Below are positions 14,465-22,728 of a stretch of 24,276 nt of DNA, piece after piece (position 1 is the stretch's first letter; every line of letters begins with the position of its first letter). The notes beneath the pieces are model-generated. The model saw nothing but the letters and a program-made list of their open reading frames with translations. It made no database searches and was not told the origin of the DNA. Both the position numbers and the translations under genes were made by a program. Source of the stretch: Asticcacaulis sp. UBA2476 (GTDB taxonomy: Bacteria; Pseudomonadota; Alphaproteobacteria; Caulobacterales; Caulobacteraceae); the NCBI GenBank assembly GCA_002342035.1, contig DDPE01000045.1:1-24276 (forward strand), read 5' to 3'.

Positions 14465-14580
14465 ACGACAAGAGAATGTGAAAATTTCTGAAGGGCCGTC
14501 CCAAGGAAATTTTCTCCGTATTGTTTACGTGAAAAACGTATTGGCGGCCTGCCCCCCAAACTTTTTTACGAGGGATCATC

Positions 14581-16269
14581 ATGATAAACCAACCGACCGG
14601 AGCACAATTGGTAATTTCGACGCTGAGGGCTCTCGGTGTGGATATCCTGTTTGGCTATCCGGGCGGGGCCATCATGCCGATCTATGATGCGTTGGCAGGC
14701 TCCGGCCTCACCCATATTCTGGTGCGCCACGAACAGGGCGCGTCCTTTGCCGCCGATGCCTACGCCCGCGCGACGGGTAAGGTCGGCGTCTGTATGGCGA
14801 CCTCCGGCCCCGGTGCGACTAACCTCATCACCGGCATCGCCAACGCCTATATGGACTCGGTGCCGATGGTCTGCATCACCGGGCAGGTCGGCACGCACCT
14901 GCTGGGCACTGATGGCTTTCAGGAAGTCGATATCCTGGGCCTGACCCTGCCGATCGTGAAGCATTCCTGGCTGGTCCGCGATCCGGCGGAAATACCGGCC
15001 ATTCTGTCGCGCGCGTTCCAGATCGCTCAGGAAGGCCGTCCTGGCCCGGTTCTGGTCGATATCCCAAAGGATGTCGCCGCCGCCTTCGTCAAAGACGTGC
15101 CGACCACGGGTGAGTTCCCGTCCTGGCAGCCGCCGCAGCCCAACGACGCCGACATTAAGGCCGCTGAAAAGCTGATTGAGCAGTCGCATAAGCCATTGTT
15201 CTATATCGGCGGCGGGGTCGAAATGGCCTTTGCCGTGCCGCAACTGCGCGCCCTGATGGACCGCACCGGCATTCCGGTCGTCTCGACCTTGAAAGGCTTG
15301 GGCGCGATCCCGACAACTGACGACCTGTTCCTGGGCATGCTGGGGATGCACGGCACCCGCGCGGCCAATATCGCCGTTCAGGACGCTGATCTGCTGATCG
15401 TTCTGGGCGCGCGTTTCGATGACCGTGCCACCGGTAAGCTGTCGGCCTTTGCGCCCCACGCCAAGGTCATCCATGTCGATATCGACGCCGCCGAAATCAA
15501 CAAATTGCGCATGGCCCAGGTCGGCATTCTGGGTGACCTGAAAATCGTTCTGGACGGCCTGCACCCCAAGATGCAGGACATCTCCCTGTGGGTCGCCAAG
15601 TGCAAGTCCGACAAAAAGAAACACGCCTTCCGCTATGATGCGCCCGGCACCGGCATCTATGCGCCGGCCCTGCTGAAACTGCTGTCGGAAAAGGCCGGTG
15701 ATAAGTTTGTCGCCTGTTGTGATGTGGGTCAGCACCAGATGTGGGTCGCCCAGCACTGTCAGTTCCTGCAAAACCGCGCCCATCTGACGTCGGGCGGCTC
15801 CGGCGCCATGGGCTATGGTTTGCCCGCCGGTGTCGGCGCAAAGCTGGCCCTGCCGGATCATCATGTGGTCACGGTGTCCGGCGACGGTTCGTTCATGATG
15901 AACATTCAGGAAATGGCGACCTTGCGCCGGTATGGTATTCCGCTCAAGATCGTCCTGCTCGATAACTCGTCTCTGGGGCTGGTGCGTCAGTGGCAGCGCC
16001 TGTTCTATGAGGAAAACTATTCGGAAATTGACCTGAGCGATAATCCGGATTTTGTGGTGGTGGCACAGGCCTTCGGCCTTGATGCCTTTCGCATCACCAG
16101 CCGCGATGAGGTCGATGGCGCGCTCGATCGCCTGCTGGCGGCGGATAAGCCGACCTTGTTGCATATTTTGATTGATCCGCGCGAAAACGTCTGGCCGCTG
16201 GTGCCGCCGGGCGCGTCAAACGCGGAAATGATGGAGGAGCGTTGGGATGAGCCACTTGATTCATATTGA
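14581..16269 (+). CDS. ilvG: Acetolactate synthase large subunit, isozyme II type
   Basis: This thiamine-diphosphate enzyme makes acetolactate from two pyruvates, or acetohydroxybutyrate from pyruvate and 2-oxobutyrate. The 562-residue product has FGYPGGAIMPIYDAL at 24-38, the catalytic Glu51 in RHEQGA, ATSGPGATNL, GTDGFQEVD, GARFDDRATGK, and the TPP motif from SGDGSFMMN (433 onward) to LLDNSSLGL. The C-terminus VWPLVPPGASNAEM matches E. coli IlvG closely rather than IlvB or IlvI. GAGGGA precedes the ATG. The last 23 bases overlap ilvM, so the two subunits are translationally coupled. Confidence 0.96.
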   Translation: MINQPTGAQLVISTLRALGVDILFGYPGGAIMPIYDALAGSGLTHILVRHEQGASFAADAYARATGKVGVCMATSGPGATNLITGIANAYMDSVPMVCITGQVGTHLLGTDGFQEVDILGLTLPIVKHSWLVRDPAEIPAILSRAFQIAQEGRPGPVLVDIPKDVAAAFVKDVPTTGEFPSWQPPQPNDADIKAAEKLIEQSHKPLFYIGGGVEMAFAVPQLRALMDRTGIPVVSTLKGLGAIPTTDDLFLGMLGMHGTRAANIAVQDADLLIVLGARFDDRATGKLSAFAPHAKVIHVDIDAAEINKLRMAQVGILGDLKIVLDGLHPKMQDISLWVAKCKSDKKKHAFRYDAPGTGIYAPALLKLLSEKAGDKFVACCDVGQHQMWVAQHCQFLQNRAHLTSGGSGAMGYGLPAGVGAKLALPDHHVVTVSGDGSFMMNIQEMATLRRYGIPLKIVLLDNSSLGLVRQWQRLFYEENYSEIDLSDNPDFVVVAQAFGLDAFRITSRDEVDGALDRLLAADKPTLLHILIDPRENVWPLVPPGASNAEMMEERWDEPLDSY

Positions 16270-16513
16270 GATTGACGATCTCGACGGCACGCTCCTGCGG
16301 GTGTTGGGCCTGATTGAACGGCGCGGCTTTTTCATCGATGCGATTGAGATGTATCCGATCGATGAAAAGACCCGTGGCTTAAGCGTCACCGCGCGCGCCA
16401 AGGAATCCCATCGCCGCATTGAAACCCTGCTCGCGCAGATTGACCGTCTGTATGGTCTGAAGCGTGTCGCGGAACCGCGCAAGGCTGCCGCCGCTCAGAA
16501 ATTGTCGGCCTGA
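16247..16513 (+). CDS. ilvM: Acetolactate synthase small subunit, IlvM type (single ACT domain)
   Basis: The 88-residue product is a single ACT domain (residues about 3-75: IEIDDLDGTLLRVLGLIERRGFFIDAIEM and onward). It is the size of E. coli IlvM (isozyme II) and about half that of IlvN/IlvH proteins, which carry an extra C-terminal domain. It activates and stabilises the large subunit. E. coli isozyme II is insensitive to valine, so relaxed feedback control is a reasonable inference here. The start is inside ilvG with GGAGG upstream. A Lys/Ala-rich tail follows the domain. Confidence 0.93.
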   Translation: MSHLIHIEIDDLDGTLLRVLGLIERRGFFIDAIEMYPIDEKTRGLSVTARAKESHRRIETLLAQIDRLYGLKRVAEPRKAAAAQKLSA

Positions 16514-16515
16514 TT

Positions 16516-16653
16516 ATGCGCGACTTGAAACCTATCGAAAGCGGGATTAAAGACGTTGCCATAGCAACCGGCTTTGAAATCGCGCCATCTTATCGGGGAA
16601 CAGGTAAACGGGGTCGTCGTCGCGACCCCGGTTCCGTAGGCAGTGGATTTTAA
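16516..16653 (+). CDS. Possible 45-residue protein between ilvM and ilvE
   Basis: An open frame starts two bases after the ilvM stop and encodes 45 residues, basic in its second half (KRGRRRDPG). The stretch IKDVAIATGF resembles a helix of AraC-type DNA-binding domains, but nothing else of that fold is present. There is no clear Shine-Dalgarno sequence; termination-reinitiation from ilvM would be needed. It also spans a strong hairpin. It may be non-coding or a gene remnant. Confidence 0.25.
   Translation: MRDLKPIESGIKDVAIATGFEIAPSYRGTGKRGRRRDPGSVGSGF
16609..16630 (+). repeat. Hairpin between ilvM and ilvE
   Basis: CGGGGTCG (16609-16616) and CGACCCCG (16623-16630) form a perfect 8-bp GC-rich stem with a six-base loop. 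It is not followed by a T-tract. It lies in the 189-base gap upstream of ilvE. Confidence 0.6.
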
Positions 16654-16702
16654 GCCTCTCACACTGCCTTTAAGTTAATTCTCCGAATACGGAATATTCC
16701 AA

Positions 16703-17632
16703 ATGAATAAGAAACTCGCTGATACGATCTGGTTCAACGGCAAGCTGATCCCGTGGGAAGACGCCACTATCCACGTCATGACCCATGCCTTGCATTACGG
16801 CACCTCGGTTTTTGAGGGCGTGCGCGCCTATGACACGCCCAACGGCCCGGTTATTTTCCGCCTGCATGAACACTCCCAGCGCCTGATCGACTCGGCCCGG
16901 ATTTATCACATCCAACTGCCGTATACAGTGGATCAGATCAACGATGCCTGCCGTGAGATCGTCCGCGCCAACAACCTCAAAAGCGCCTATCTGCGCCCGA
17001 TCGCCTTTCTGGGCGAATGCGGCATGGGGGTCACCCCTAAGAAGGAAAATGTGTCGGTCGATGTTGCCATCGCCGCCTTTCCGTGGGGCGCCTATCTGGG
17101 CGAAGAAGGCCTCCTTAAGGGCGTTGATGTCTGCGTTTCGTCCTGGAACCGGGCAGCCCCGAACACCATTCCGACTGGCGCCAAGGCCGGCGGCAATTAT
17201 CTGTCGTCCTATCTGATCGGCTATGAAGCGCGTGAGCGCGGCTTTGCCGAAGGTCTGGGTCTAGGCCGCGATGGTCTCTTGTCCGAAGGGGCCGGTGAGA
17301 ACCTGTTCCTGATCCAAAAGGGCAAGATCTTTACGCCGCCTCTGGCCGCGTCGATCCTCGGTGGCATCACCCGCGACACCGTTATCCAACTGGCGCGCGC
17401 GGAAGGGATTGAGGTCATCGAGCAGGTTCTGCCGCGTGAGATGCTTTATCTGGCCGACGAAGTGTTCATGACCGGCACCGCTGCCGAAGTCACGCCGATC
17501 CGTTCGGTTGACGGCATTCCGACCCGCGTTGGCGGCCCCGGCGATGTCACCAAGCTGATCCAAAAGCGTTTCCACGGCCTGTTCACCGGTGAAACGGAAG
17601 ATCGCTGGAACTGGTTAGCGCCGGTCAACTAA
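16703..17632 (+). CDS. ilvE: Branched-chain amino acid aminotransferase
   Basis: This PLP enzyme (fold type IV) transaminates the 2-oxo acids with glutamate to give valine, isoleucine and leucine. The 309-residue length equals E. coli IlvE. Visible are HALHYGTSVFEGVRAY near the N-terminus, YLRPIAFLGECGMGV, the PLP lysine K161 in GAKAGGNYLSSYL, EGAGENLFLI, and a C-terminal FMTGTAAEVTPI that binds the PLP phosphate. The ribosome binding site is weak (CGGAATATTCC, 9 bases before the ATG), and expression may depend on upstream translation. It is followed by a hairpin and leuC. Confidence 0.97.
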   Translation: MNKKLADTIWFNGKLIPWEDATIHVMTHALHYGTSVFEGVRAYDTPNGPVIFRLHEHSQRLIDSARIYHIQLPYTVDQINDACREIVRANNLKSAYLRPIAFLGECGMGVTPKKENVSVDVAIAAFPWGAYLGEEGLLKGVDVCVSSWNRAAPNTIPTGAKAGGNYLSSYLIGYEARERGFAEGLGLGRDGLLSEGAGENLFLIQKGKIFTPPLAASILGGITRDTVIQLARAEGIEVIEQVLPREMLYLADEVFMTGTAAEVTPIRSVDGIPTRVGGPGDVTKLIQKRFHGLFTGETEDRWNWLAPVN

Positions 17633-17653
17633 CCACGCCTAAATGTTACGGGA

Positions 17654-17684
17654 TGCAAGGGGCATTGCCCCTTGCACCTTTTAT
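17654..17684 (+). terminator. Hairpin with T-rich tail between ilvE and leuC
   Basis: TGCAAGGGGC (17654-17663) and GCCCCTTGCA (17667-17676) form a perfect 10-bp stem with an ATT loop, followed by CCTTTTATT. It looks like a moderate intrinsic terminator that would lower leuCDB expression relative to the ilv genes, or separate the two units. Confidence 0.65.
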
Positions 17685-17701
17685 TATCAGGACGATCCAA
17701 G

Positions 17702-19102
17702 ATGTCAGACCAACCGAAATCCTTGTTCGATAAGGTGTGGGAAAAACACATAGTCGAAGACGAAAGCCATGACCGTCCGGCCGTGCTTTATATCGACCTG
17801 CATCTTGTCCACGAAGTCACCTCACCGCAGGCCTTTTCGGCGATTGAGGAACGGGGGCTGAAAGTTCGACGCCCCGACCGTACCTTTGCGACGCTTGACC
17901 ACTCGACCCCGACCCTGCCGCCCAATGCGGCGGGTGAGCGTCCCTATTTCACGGCCGATGCCAAAAATCAGGTCGAAACCTTAGAGCGCAATACCAAAAA
18001 CCACGGCGTCAAGCTGTTCGGCTGGGGGTCTGAAAACCGCGGTGTCGTGCACGTCATGGGGCCGGAAATGGGCCTGACCCAACCGGGTATGACGGTCGTG
18101 TGTGGTGATTCCCATACCTCAACCCACGGCGCGTTCGGCTGCATCGCATTTGGCATCGGCACCTCCGAAGTCGGTCATGTGCTGGCGACCCAGTGTCTGG
18201 CCCAGCGTAAGCCCAAGACCATGCGCGTCACCGTGACCGGGCAACTGCAAGCCGGTGTGTCGGGCAAGGACGTGGCCCTGACCATCATCAACCGTTTGGG
18301 CTTTGGGGGCGGCACCGGCTATGCGCTGGAATATTGCGGCCCGGTGATCGAAGCCCTCGATATGGAAGGGCGCATGACCGTCTGCAACCTGTCGATCGAG
18401 GCCGGGGCGCGCTGCGGCATGATAGCACCCGATCAGAAGACCATTGAGTGGCTGCGCGGGCGGGCCTATGTGCCTGCCGATTACGAAGCCGCCGCCGCTG
18501 AGTGGCTGAAGCTTAAATCCGACGATGGTGCGGTCTTTGACGACGAAATCACCATTGATGGCTCGGTCATTGAGCCGATGGCGACCTGGGGCACTACGCC
18601 GGATCAGGGCGCTGCGGTCTCCAAAGCCGTACCGGTGGCCACCAATGAGAACGAAGCCAAGGCGTTGAAATATATGCACTTTGCGGGTGGCGAAGCCCGT
18701 GATTTGGCCAAGGTCGATGTGGTCTTTATCGGCTCCTGCACCAATGGCCGTATGTCTGATTTGCGGGCCGCGGCTGAGATCATGAAGGGCCGCCACATTG
18801 CCGACGGCGTGCGGATGCTGGTCGTGCCGGGTTCTGAGCAGGTCCGCGCTGAAGCGGTGGCTGAGGGGCTCGATAAGATATTCACCGACGCCGGTGCCGA
18901 ATGGCGTCTGCCGGGCTGTTCGATGTGTATCGCTATGAACGGTGACTTCGTTCAGCCGGGTCAGTTGGCGGTATCGACTTCCAACCGTAATTTTGAGGGT
19001 AGGCAAGGCCCCGGTGCGCGCACGGTTCTGGCCTCGCCCGCCACCGCAGCGGCATCCGCTATCGCCGGTCATATCACCGACCCAAGACGGTATATCGCTT
19101 AA
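17702..19102 (+). CDS. leuC: 3-isopropylmalate dehydratase large subunit
   Basis: With LeuD it isomerises 2-isopropylmalate to 3-isopropylmalate through a [4Fe-4S] cluster in leucine synthesis. The 466-residue protein has the aconitase-family landmarks LDHSTPT, GDSHTSTHGAFG, and the three cluster cysteines at C346 (GSCTNGR), C406 and C409 (GCSMC). The ATG at 17702, with AGGA upstream, is preferred over a TTG ten codons earlier, which lies inside the upstream hairpin. It heads a leuC-leuD-leuB set. Confidence 0.97.
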   Translation: MSDQPKSLFDKVWEKHIVEDESHDRPAVLYIDLHLVHEVTSPQAFSAIEERGLKVRRPDRTFATLDHSTPTLPPNAAGERPYFTADAKNQVETLERNTKNHGVKLFGWGSENRGVVHVMGPEMGLTQPGMTVVCGDSHTSTHGAFGCIAFGIGTSEVGHVLATQCLAQRKPKTMRVTVTGQLQAGVSGKDVALTIINRLGFGGGTGYALEYCGPVIEALDMEGRMTVCNLSIEAGARCGMIAPDQKTIEWLRGRAYVPADYEAAAAEWLKLKSDDGAVFDDEITIDGSVIEPMATWGTTPDQGAAVSKAVPVATNENEAKALKYMHFAGGEARDLAKVDVVFIGSCTNGRMSDLRAAAEIMKGRHIADGVRMLVVPGSEQVRAEAVAEGLDKIFTDAGAEWRLPGCSMCIAMNGDFVQPGQLAVSTSNRNFEGRQGPGARTVLASPATAAASAIAGHITDPRRYIA

Positions 19103-19136
19103 AAGTCCTTCGCTCCGCTCAGTGTACTTTTAAGCG
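19096..19136 (+). repeat. Perfect 11-bp inverted repeat overlapping the leuC stop
   Basis: CGCTTAAAAGT (19096-19106, containing the TAA stop) pairs with ACTTTTAAGCG (19126-19136) around a 19-base loop. There is no T-tract after it. The AAAAGT/ACTTTT inner arms match those of the cysD-cysN hairpin at 320-353. Confidence 0.65.
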
Positions 19137-19153
19137 GAAACTGGAAACGAAAA

Positions 19154-19741
19154 ATGTCAAACCAAGAACCGATCAACACCTTCTCATCACGCATCGCGGT
19201 GCTGCCCGAAGCCAATATCGATACCGACCAGATCATCCCGGCGCGCTTTTTGACAACCACGTCGCGCAAAGGCCTGGGTGTTGCCGCGTTCAACGACTGG
19301 CGCTACGAAAAAGACGGCACGCCCAAGCCCGACTTTATCCTCAACACCATCGATGCGTCCGAACATCGCGTTTTGGTCGGCGGCAATAATTTCGGCTGCG
19401 GCTCCTCGCGTGAACATGCGCCCTGGGCCTTGACTGACTATGGTTTCAAGGCCGTGATTTCGACCGAGATCGCTGATATTTTCACGTCCAACAGCCTGAA
19501 AAATGGTCTGCTGCCGATCGTAGTCACGCCTGAAATTCACGCTAAACTTCTGGCCAGCCCGCAGCAGCGTGTGACGATTGATCTTGAGGCCAATGAACTG
19601 CGCCTCGAAGACGGCACGGTCTTTATTTTTAAAATCGAAGCGTTTGCCCGCCAGTGCCTGCTGGAAGGCGTCGACGCTATGGGCTGGCTGATCAACCGCC
19701 TGCCCGCCATTGAAACCTATGAACGTGAGCATGCCGCATGA
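19154..19741 (+). CDS. leuD: 3-isopropylmalate dehydratase small subunit
   Basis: This is the swivelling-domain partner of LeuC. The 195 residues match the family length. Key segments are NIDTDQIIPARFL near residue 22, GGNNFGCGSSREHAPWAL near 76-93 (substrate-binding loop), and the FTSNSLKNGLLPI region. It starts at the ATG 19154, 51 bases after the leuC stop, with only a weak GGAAAC ribosome binding site, so coupling to leuC or the intervening hairpin may matter. Its stop overlaps the leuB start (ATGA). Confidence 0.97.
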   Translation: MSNQEPINTFSSRIAVLPEANIDTDQIIPARFLTTTSRKGLGVAAFNDWRYEKDGTPKPDFILNTIDASEHRVLVGGNNFGCGSSREHAPWALTDYGFKAVISTEIADIFTSNSLKNGLLPIVVTPEIHAKLLASPQQRVTIDLEANELRLEDGTVFIFKIEAFARQCLLEGVDAMGWLINRLPAIETYEREHAA

Positions 19742-20805
19742 GCGCCTTTAAAATCGTAATCCTCCCCGGTGATGGCATCGGCCCCGAAGTCGCCGCCGCT
19801 GGGCGTCTGGCGCTGGAAACCATTGGTGATGTGTTTGGTCACGACTTCGCGTTTGAGGAAAAGCTGATCGGCGGCATCGCCATCGACACCGTGGATGATC
19901 CGTATCCGGCTGATACCGACGCTGCGTGCCTTGCCGCTGATGCGGTTCTGTTGGGTGCGGTCGGCGGTCCGAAGTGGGACCTGAAGCCCAAGCGCCCTGA
20001 GCAGGGCTTGCTGGCGGTGCGTAAATCGATGGGCCTGTTTGCTAACCTGCGCCCGATGGATGTAGCGCCGTCTCAGGCGTTTCGCTCGCCGCTGAAAGAA
20101 GACATCGTGTCGGGCGCCGATATGCTGATCGTGCGTGAGCTGACTGGCGGGCTTTATTTCGGTAAGCGTACCCGCACGGAAACGACCGCGACCGACGAAT
20201 GCCTTTATACCGTAGCCGAAGTCGAGCGCGTCGCTCATGTTGCCTTTCAGGCCGCCCGTAAACGCCGCAATAAGGTGACCAGCGTCGATAAGGCCAATGT
20301 CATTGAAACCTCGCGCCTGTGGCGGGAGACGGTCAATAAGCTGCACGCCGCCGAATATTCGGATGTCGAGCTGGAGCACGCGCTTGTCGATTCGATGGCC
20401 ATGCACTTAGTGACGCGCCCTAAGGATTTCGATGTCATCCTGACCGAGAATATGTTCGGTGATATCCTGTCCGATCTGGCTTCGGTCCTGCCGGGGTCGA
20501 TTGGCTTGCTGGGGTCGGCGTCATTGGGGTCGACCGGCAAAGGCCTTTATGAACCTATACACGGTTCGGCACCGGACATTGCAGGTAAAGATCTGGCCAA
20601 CCCGATCGGTACGCTCAAATCCGTCAGCATGATGTTGCGCCACAGCCTGAACCTGAGCCGTGAAGCTGATACGCTCGATGCGGCGATTGATGCGGTGATC
20701 AAGGCCGGTACTTTGACCCGCGACCTCGGCGGCACCGCCTCCGGCTCACAGGTCGCCAAGGCTGTCGCTGATCAAATTCGCGTGCAGGCTAACGTCGCGG
20801 CCTAA
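19738..20805 (+). CDS. leuB: 3-isopropylmalate dehydrogenase
   Basis: It oxidises and decarboxylates 3-isopropylmalate to 2-oxoisocaproate with NAD and Mg or Mn. The 355-residue product shows LPGDGIGPEV at the N-terminus, LLGAVGGPKWD, the substrate-binding VRELTGGLYFGKR, VDSMAMHLV, LTENMFGDILSDLAS with its metal-binding Asp residues, and the NAD-binding EPIHGSAPDIAGK. It overlaps leuD by four bases. It is the last gene of the cluster and is closed by a strong terminator. LeuA, which supplies the substrate of LeuCD, is not in the window. Confidence 0.97.
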   Translation: MSAFKIVILPGDGIGPEVAAAGRLALETIGDVFGHDFAFEEKLIGGIAIDTVDDPYPADTDAACLAADAVLLGAVGGPKWDLKPKRPEQGLLAVRKSMGLFANLRPMDVAPSQAFRSPLKEDIVSGADMLIVRELTGGLYFGKRTRTETTATDECLYTVAEVERVAHVAFQAARKRRNKVTSVDKANVIETSRLWRETVNKLHAAEYSDVELEHALVDSMAMHLVTRPKDFDVILTENMFGDILSDLASVLPGSIGLLGSASLGSTGKGLYEPIHGSAPDIAGKDLANPIGTLKSVSMMLRHSLNLSREADTLDAAIDAVIKAGTLTRDLGGTASGSQVAKAVADQIRVQANVAA

Positions 20806-20840
20806 GTGTTTTAGTGCGCGTTGAGTATCCGGATCACTCA

Positions 20841-20874
20841 CCCATCAGGTTTCGACCTGATGGGTTTTTATTTT
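20841..20874 (+). terminator. Intrinsic terminator of the ilv-leu cluster
   Basis: CCCATCAGGT (20841-20850) and ACCTGATGGG (20855-20864) form a perfect 10-bp stem with a TTCG loop, followed by TTTTTATTTT. The T-tract overlaps the stop codon of the convergent Sel1-repeat gene. Confidence 0.95.
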
Positions 20875-21746
20875 AACGTGTCCGCTATCAGTTCCCGAAC
20901 AAACCTGTCGCCAATGGCTCTCTGCTCTGGCGTCAATTTGGTTGCCAGTTGGTCGCGCTCAGGCAAGGCGGGCTCGTAACCAAGCGCATAGGATAAAGCC
21001 AAAGCGATATATCCGCCTTGCAGATCAACGCGGCCGCCCTCGCCACGGGCCTGCATAATGCCGTAATAATAAAGTCCTTCCGGGTCACCCTCGGCATTGG
21101 CATTGCGCTGAAACCATGATCGGGCTTTTTTGAGGTCCTTACCTTGGCCATTTTCATAGAACATGTGGCCAAGGTAGGTAGCCGCCGGATAATATCCCGC
21201 ACGCGCGGCACGCTCATAATAATTCATGGCTTTATGGGTGTTTTTGGGGAGCCCTTCTCCGGTGGCATAGAGCCGACCTAATAAGAACATCGCCTTGCCT
21301 TCGTGCTCGGCTGCATCTTTCAGCAACCTGATGGCTTCCGGAAGGTCAGGCTTTCCCTTATAACCCCGGTAATACATCTCGGCCATCATGACCTTGGACA
21401 GACCGTGGTTGCGGGCCGCGCCTTTCTTAAAATACGACATGGCGATGTCAGCATCCGCATCGACACCATAACCTCTGAGATACAGCAGTCCCAATACATA
21501 AAAGGCTACAACTCGGTCTCGGTTCGCAGCCTTATTTAGATGTTCATGAGCTTCTTTATAACTTCCGGCATCTATTAGCGTCCAGGCGGCTCGTAAGTCT
21601 GGGTCTTTTCGAGCCTCAATACGCACGGGCACAGAATGTCGAAGTATAAGCTGTTGCTGGTCGGGGAAGGCGGTTTGCCCTTGTGCCGCCATCGCATGCG
21701 TCATTCCCGCCAAAAACAGAAATGCGAAAATCTTCAAATTTTTCAT
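20868..21746 (-). CDS. Exported Sel1-repeat (TPR-like) protein
   Basis: The 292-residue product starts with a signal peptide (about 1-21, hydrophobic core FAFLFLAGMTHAMA). It then carries roughly five Sel1-like repeats from about residue 80 to 255, each of the type A..LG.LY..G.G...d...A...f..AA..G, for example YVLGLLYLRGYGVDADADIA and LGRLYATGEGLPKNTHKA. Such repeats mediate protein-protein contacts, often in envelope processes; the partner is unknown. Its ATG overlaps the stop of the DUF167 gene (ATGA), so it is cotranslated with the yggT-like and yggU-like genes upstream. Confidence 0.9.
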   Translation of the reverse strand: MKNLKIFAFLFLAGMTHAMAAQGQTAFPDQQQLILRHSVPVRIEARKDPDLRAAWTLIDAGSYKEAHEHLNKAANRDRVVAFYVLGLLYLRGYGVDADADIAMSYFKKGAARNHGLSKVMMAEMYYRGYKGKPDLPEAIRLLKDAAEHEGKAMFLLGRLYATGEGLPKNTHKAMNYYERAARAGYYPAATYLGHMFYENGQGKDLKKARSWFQRNANAEGDPEGLYYYGIMQARGEGGRVDLQGGYIALALSYALGYEPALPERDQLATKLTPEQRAIGDRFVRELIADTLK

Positions 21747-22018
21747 GATGCCCCCAATATACTTAATTCGTTGTCTTCTAAATCATCCACACTTACCAGT
21801 TTGTAGCGTGACGTATCACCCGACAGCAGGGTCAGGCGCGATTTCGGTATCCCCAGTTCCTTGGCCAGAAACGCCAAAAGGGCCGCATTGGCGCGGCCCT
21901 CAATCGGTGGGGCCTTGACCCGCACTTTCAGAATTTTGCGCCCAAACTCATCCACGTCCCAGCCGTCGATGCGGTCATGGGCAGCCTTGGGCGTCAGGCG
22001 TATGACCAGCTTAGCCAC
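21743..22018 (-). CDS. DUF167/YggU family protein
   Basis: The 91-residue product matches the small DUF167 (YggU) family. It has LVIRLTPKAAHDRIDGW at the start, KVRVKAPPIEGRANAALLAFLAKELGIPKSRLTLLSGDTSRYK in shortened form through the middle, and an acidic tail. Function is unknown. It sits six bases downstream of the yggT-like gene, the same neighbour pair as yggT-yggU of E. coli, and overlaps the Sel1 gene start by four bases. Confidence 0.93.
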   Translation of the reverse strand: MAKLVIRLTPKAAHDRIDGWDVDEFGRKILKVRVKAPPIEGRANAALLAFLAKELGIPKSRLTLLSGDTSRYKLVSVDDLEDNELSILGAS

Positions 22019-22024
22019 ATAAAT

Positions 22025-22330
22025 CTAGCCAAGAATGGGATAAAGGCCGTTAGCCGCCATCGGGATCAGGAAGCGACGCATCCCCGAAATGATCAGCAGG
22101 GCAAAGATCGGGCTGATGTCGATGCCGCCCAGCGTGGGGATCAGACGACGGAACGGCTCAAGGATCGGGCCGGTAATCCGGTCAAGCGTATAGTGGATAT
22201 TATAGACGACGCGGTTATGGGTGTTGATGACATTAAAGGCAATCAGCCAGCTCATGATAGCGCTGATGATAATGGCCCAATAGGCGATGCCCAAAATGCC
22301 GTCGAGAATAAAAATAACAAAACCGGTCAT
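22025..22330 (-). CDS. YggT family membrane protein
   Basis: The 101-residue product has two hydrophobic regions, about residues 3-28 (FVIFILDGILGIAYWAIIIS) and 70-95, separated by the family segment ILEPFRRLIPTLGGIDISPIFALL. YggT proteins are small inner-membrane proteins of uncertain role, linked in some species to osmotic stress or division. The ATG at 22328-22330 has AAGGA upstream; an upstream in-frame start would add 48 residues unlike the family and is rejected. It is first in a three-gene operon with DUF167 and Sel1-repeat genes. Confidence 0.92.
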   Translation of the reverse strand: MTGFVIFILDGILGIAYWAIIISAIMSWLIAFNVINTHNRVVYNIHYTLDRITGPILEPFRRLIPTLGGIDISPIFALLIISGMRRFLIPMAANGLYPILG

Positions 22331-22439
22331 GCGTGTCCTTAACTGGGATCGGGCGGCGCAGCTTTGAGTGCGCGTATAATTATATCCATATAATGATTTG
22401 GCCGCGTCAAACAAGTAAGACCGGCAGGTTAAGGAGCGC

Positions 22440-22467
22440 TTGACAGGTTCATATCTTGGCTTATTAA
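22440..22467 (+). promoter_or_regulatory. Promoter of the tRNA-Ala gene
   Basis: A perfect -35 hexamer TTGACA (22440-22445), a 16-base spacer and TATTAA (22462-22467) lie about 23 bases before the tRNA 5' end. The strength of the -35 fits a stable RNA gene. Confidence 0.7.
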
Positions 22468-22490
22468 AAACCACACTTTGTCATAGACAA

Positions 22491-22566
<76 letters not shown>

Positions 22567-22728
22567 TTGAAAACACTGTTTACGCGACCGCTTTGGCCCG
22601 ATGTTTACTTTATAAAGAAGCCCCTAATCACGCGTCGCCGTCGCGCGCTGCGCCGCACACAACCGTCAGGTGATGTCCCTATACGTTCACATATCACCGT
22701 TATAGGTTGTGGGCGTGGGGGATTTGAC

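Noticed and set aside
14410..14580. Second leader peptide before ilvG
   Set aside because: I looked for Val/Leu/Ile-rich short frames with a following terminator and found none; the only structure is the 12-bp hairpin without a T-tract.
14566..16164. Very long minus-strand open frame (532 codons) opposite ilvG
   Set aside because: It is antisense to a clear ilvG with all catalytic motifs. The composition (His, Gln, Arg-rich, no recognisable domain) is typical of an antisense shadow in GC-rich coding DNA.
18119..19072. Minus-strand 317-codon open frame opposite leuC
   Set aside because: It is fully antisense to leuC and shows no recognisable domain; a codon-bias shadow.
22331..22474. N-terminal extension of the YggT protein
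   Set aside because: It adds 48 residues foreign to the family and crosses the tRNA promoter; the ATG at 22328-22330 has a good ribosome binding site.
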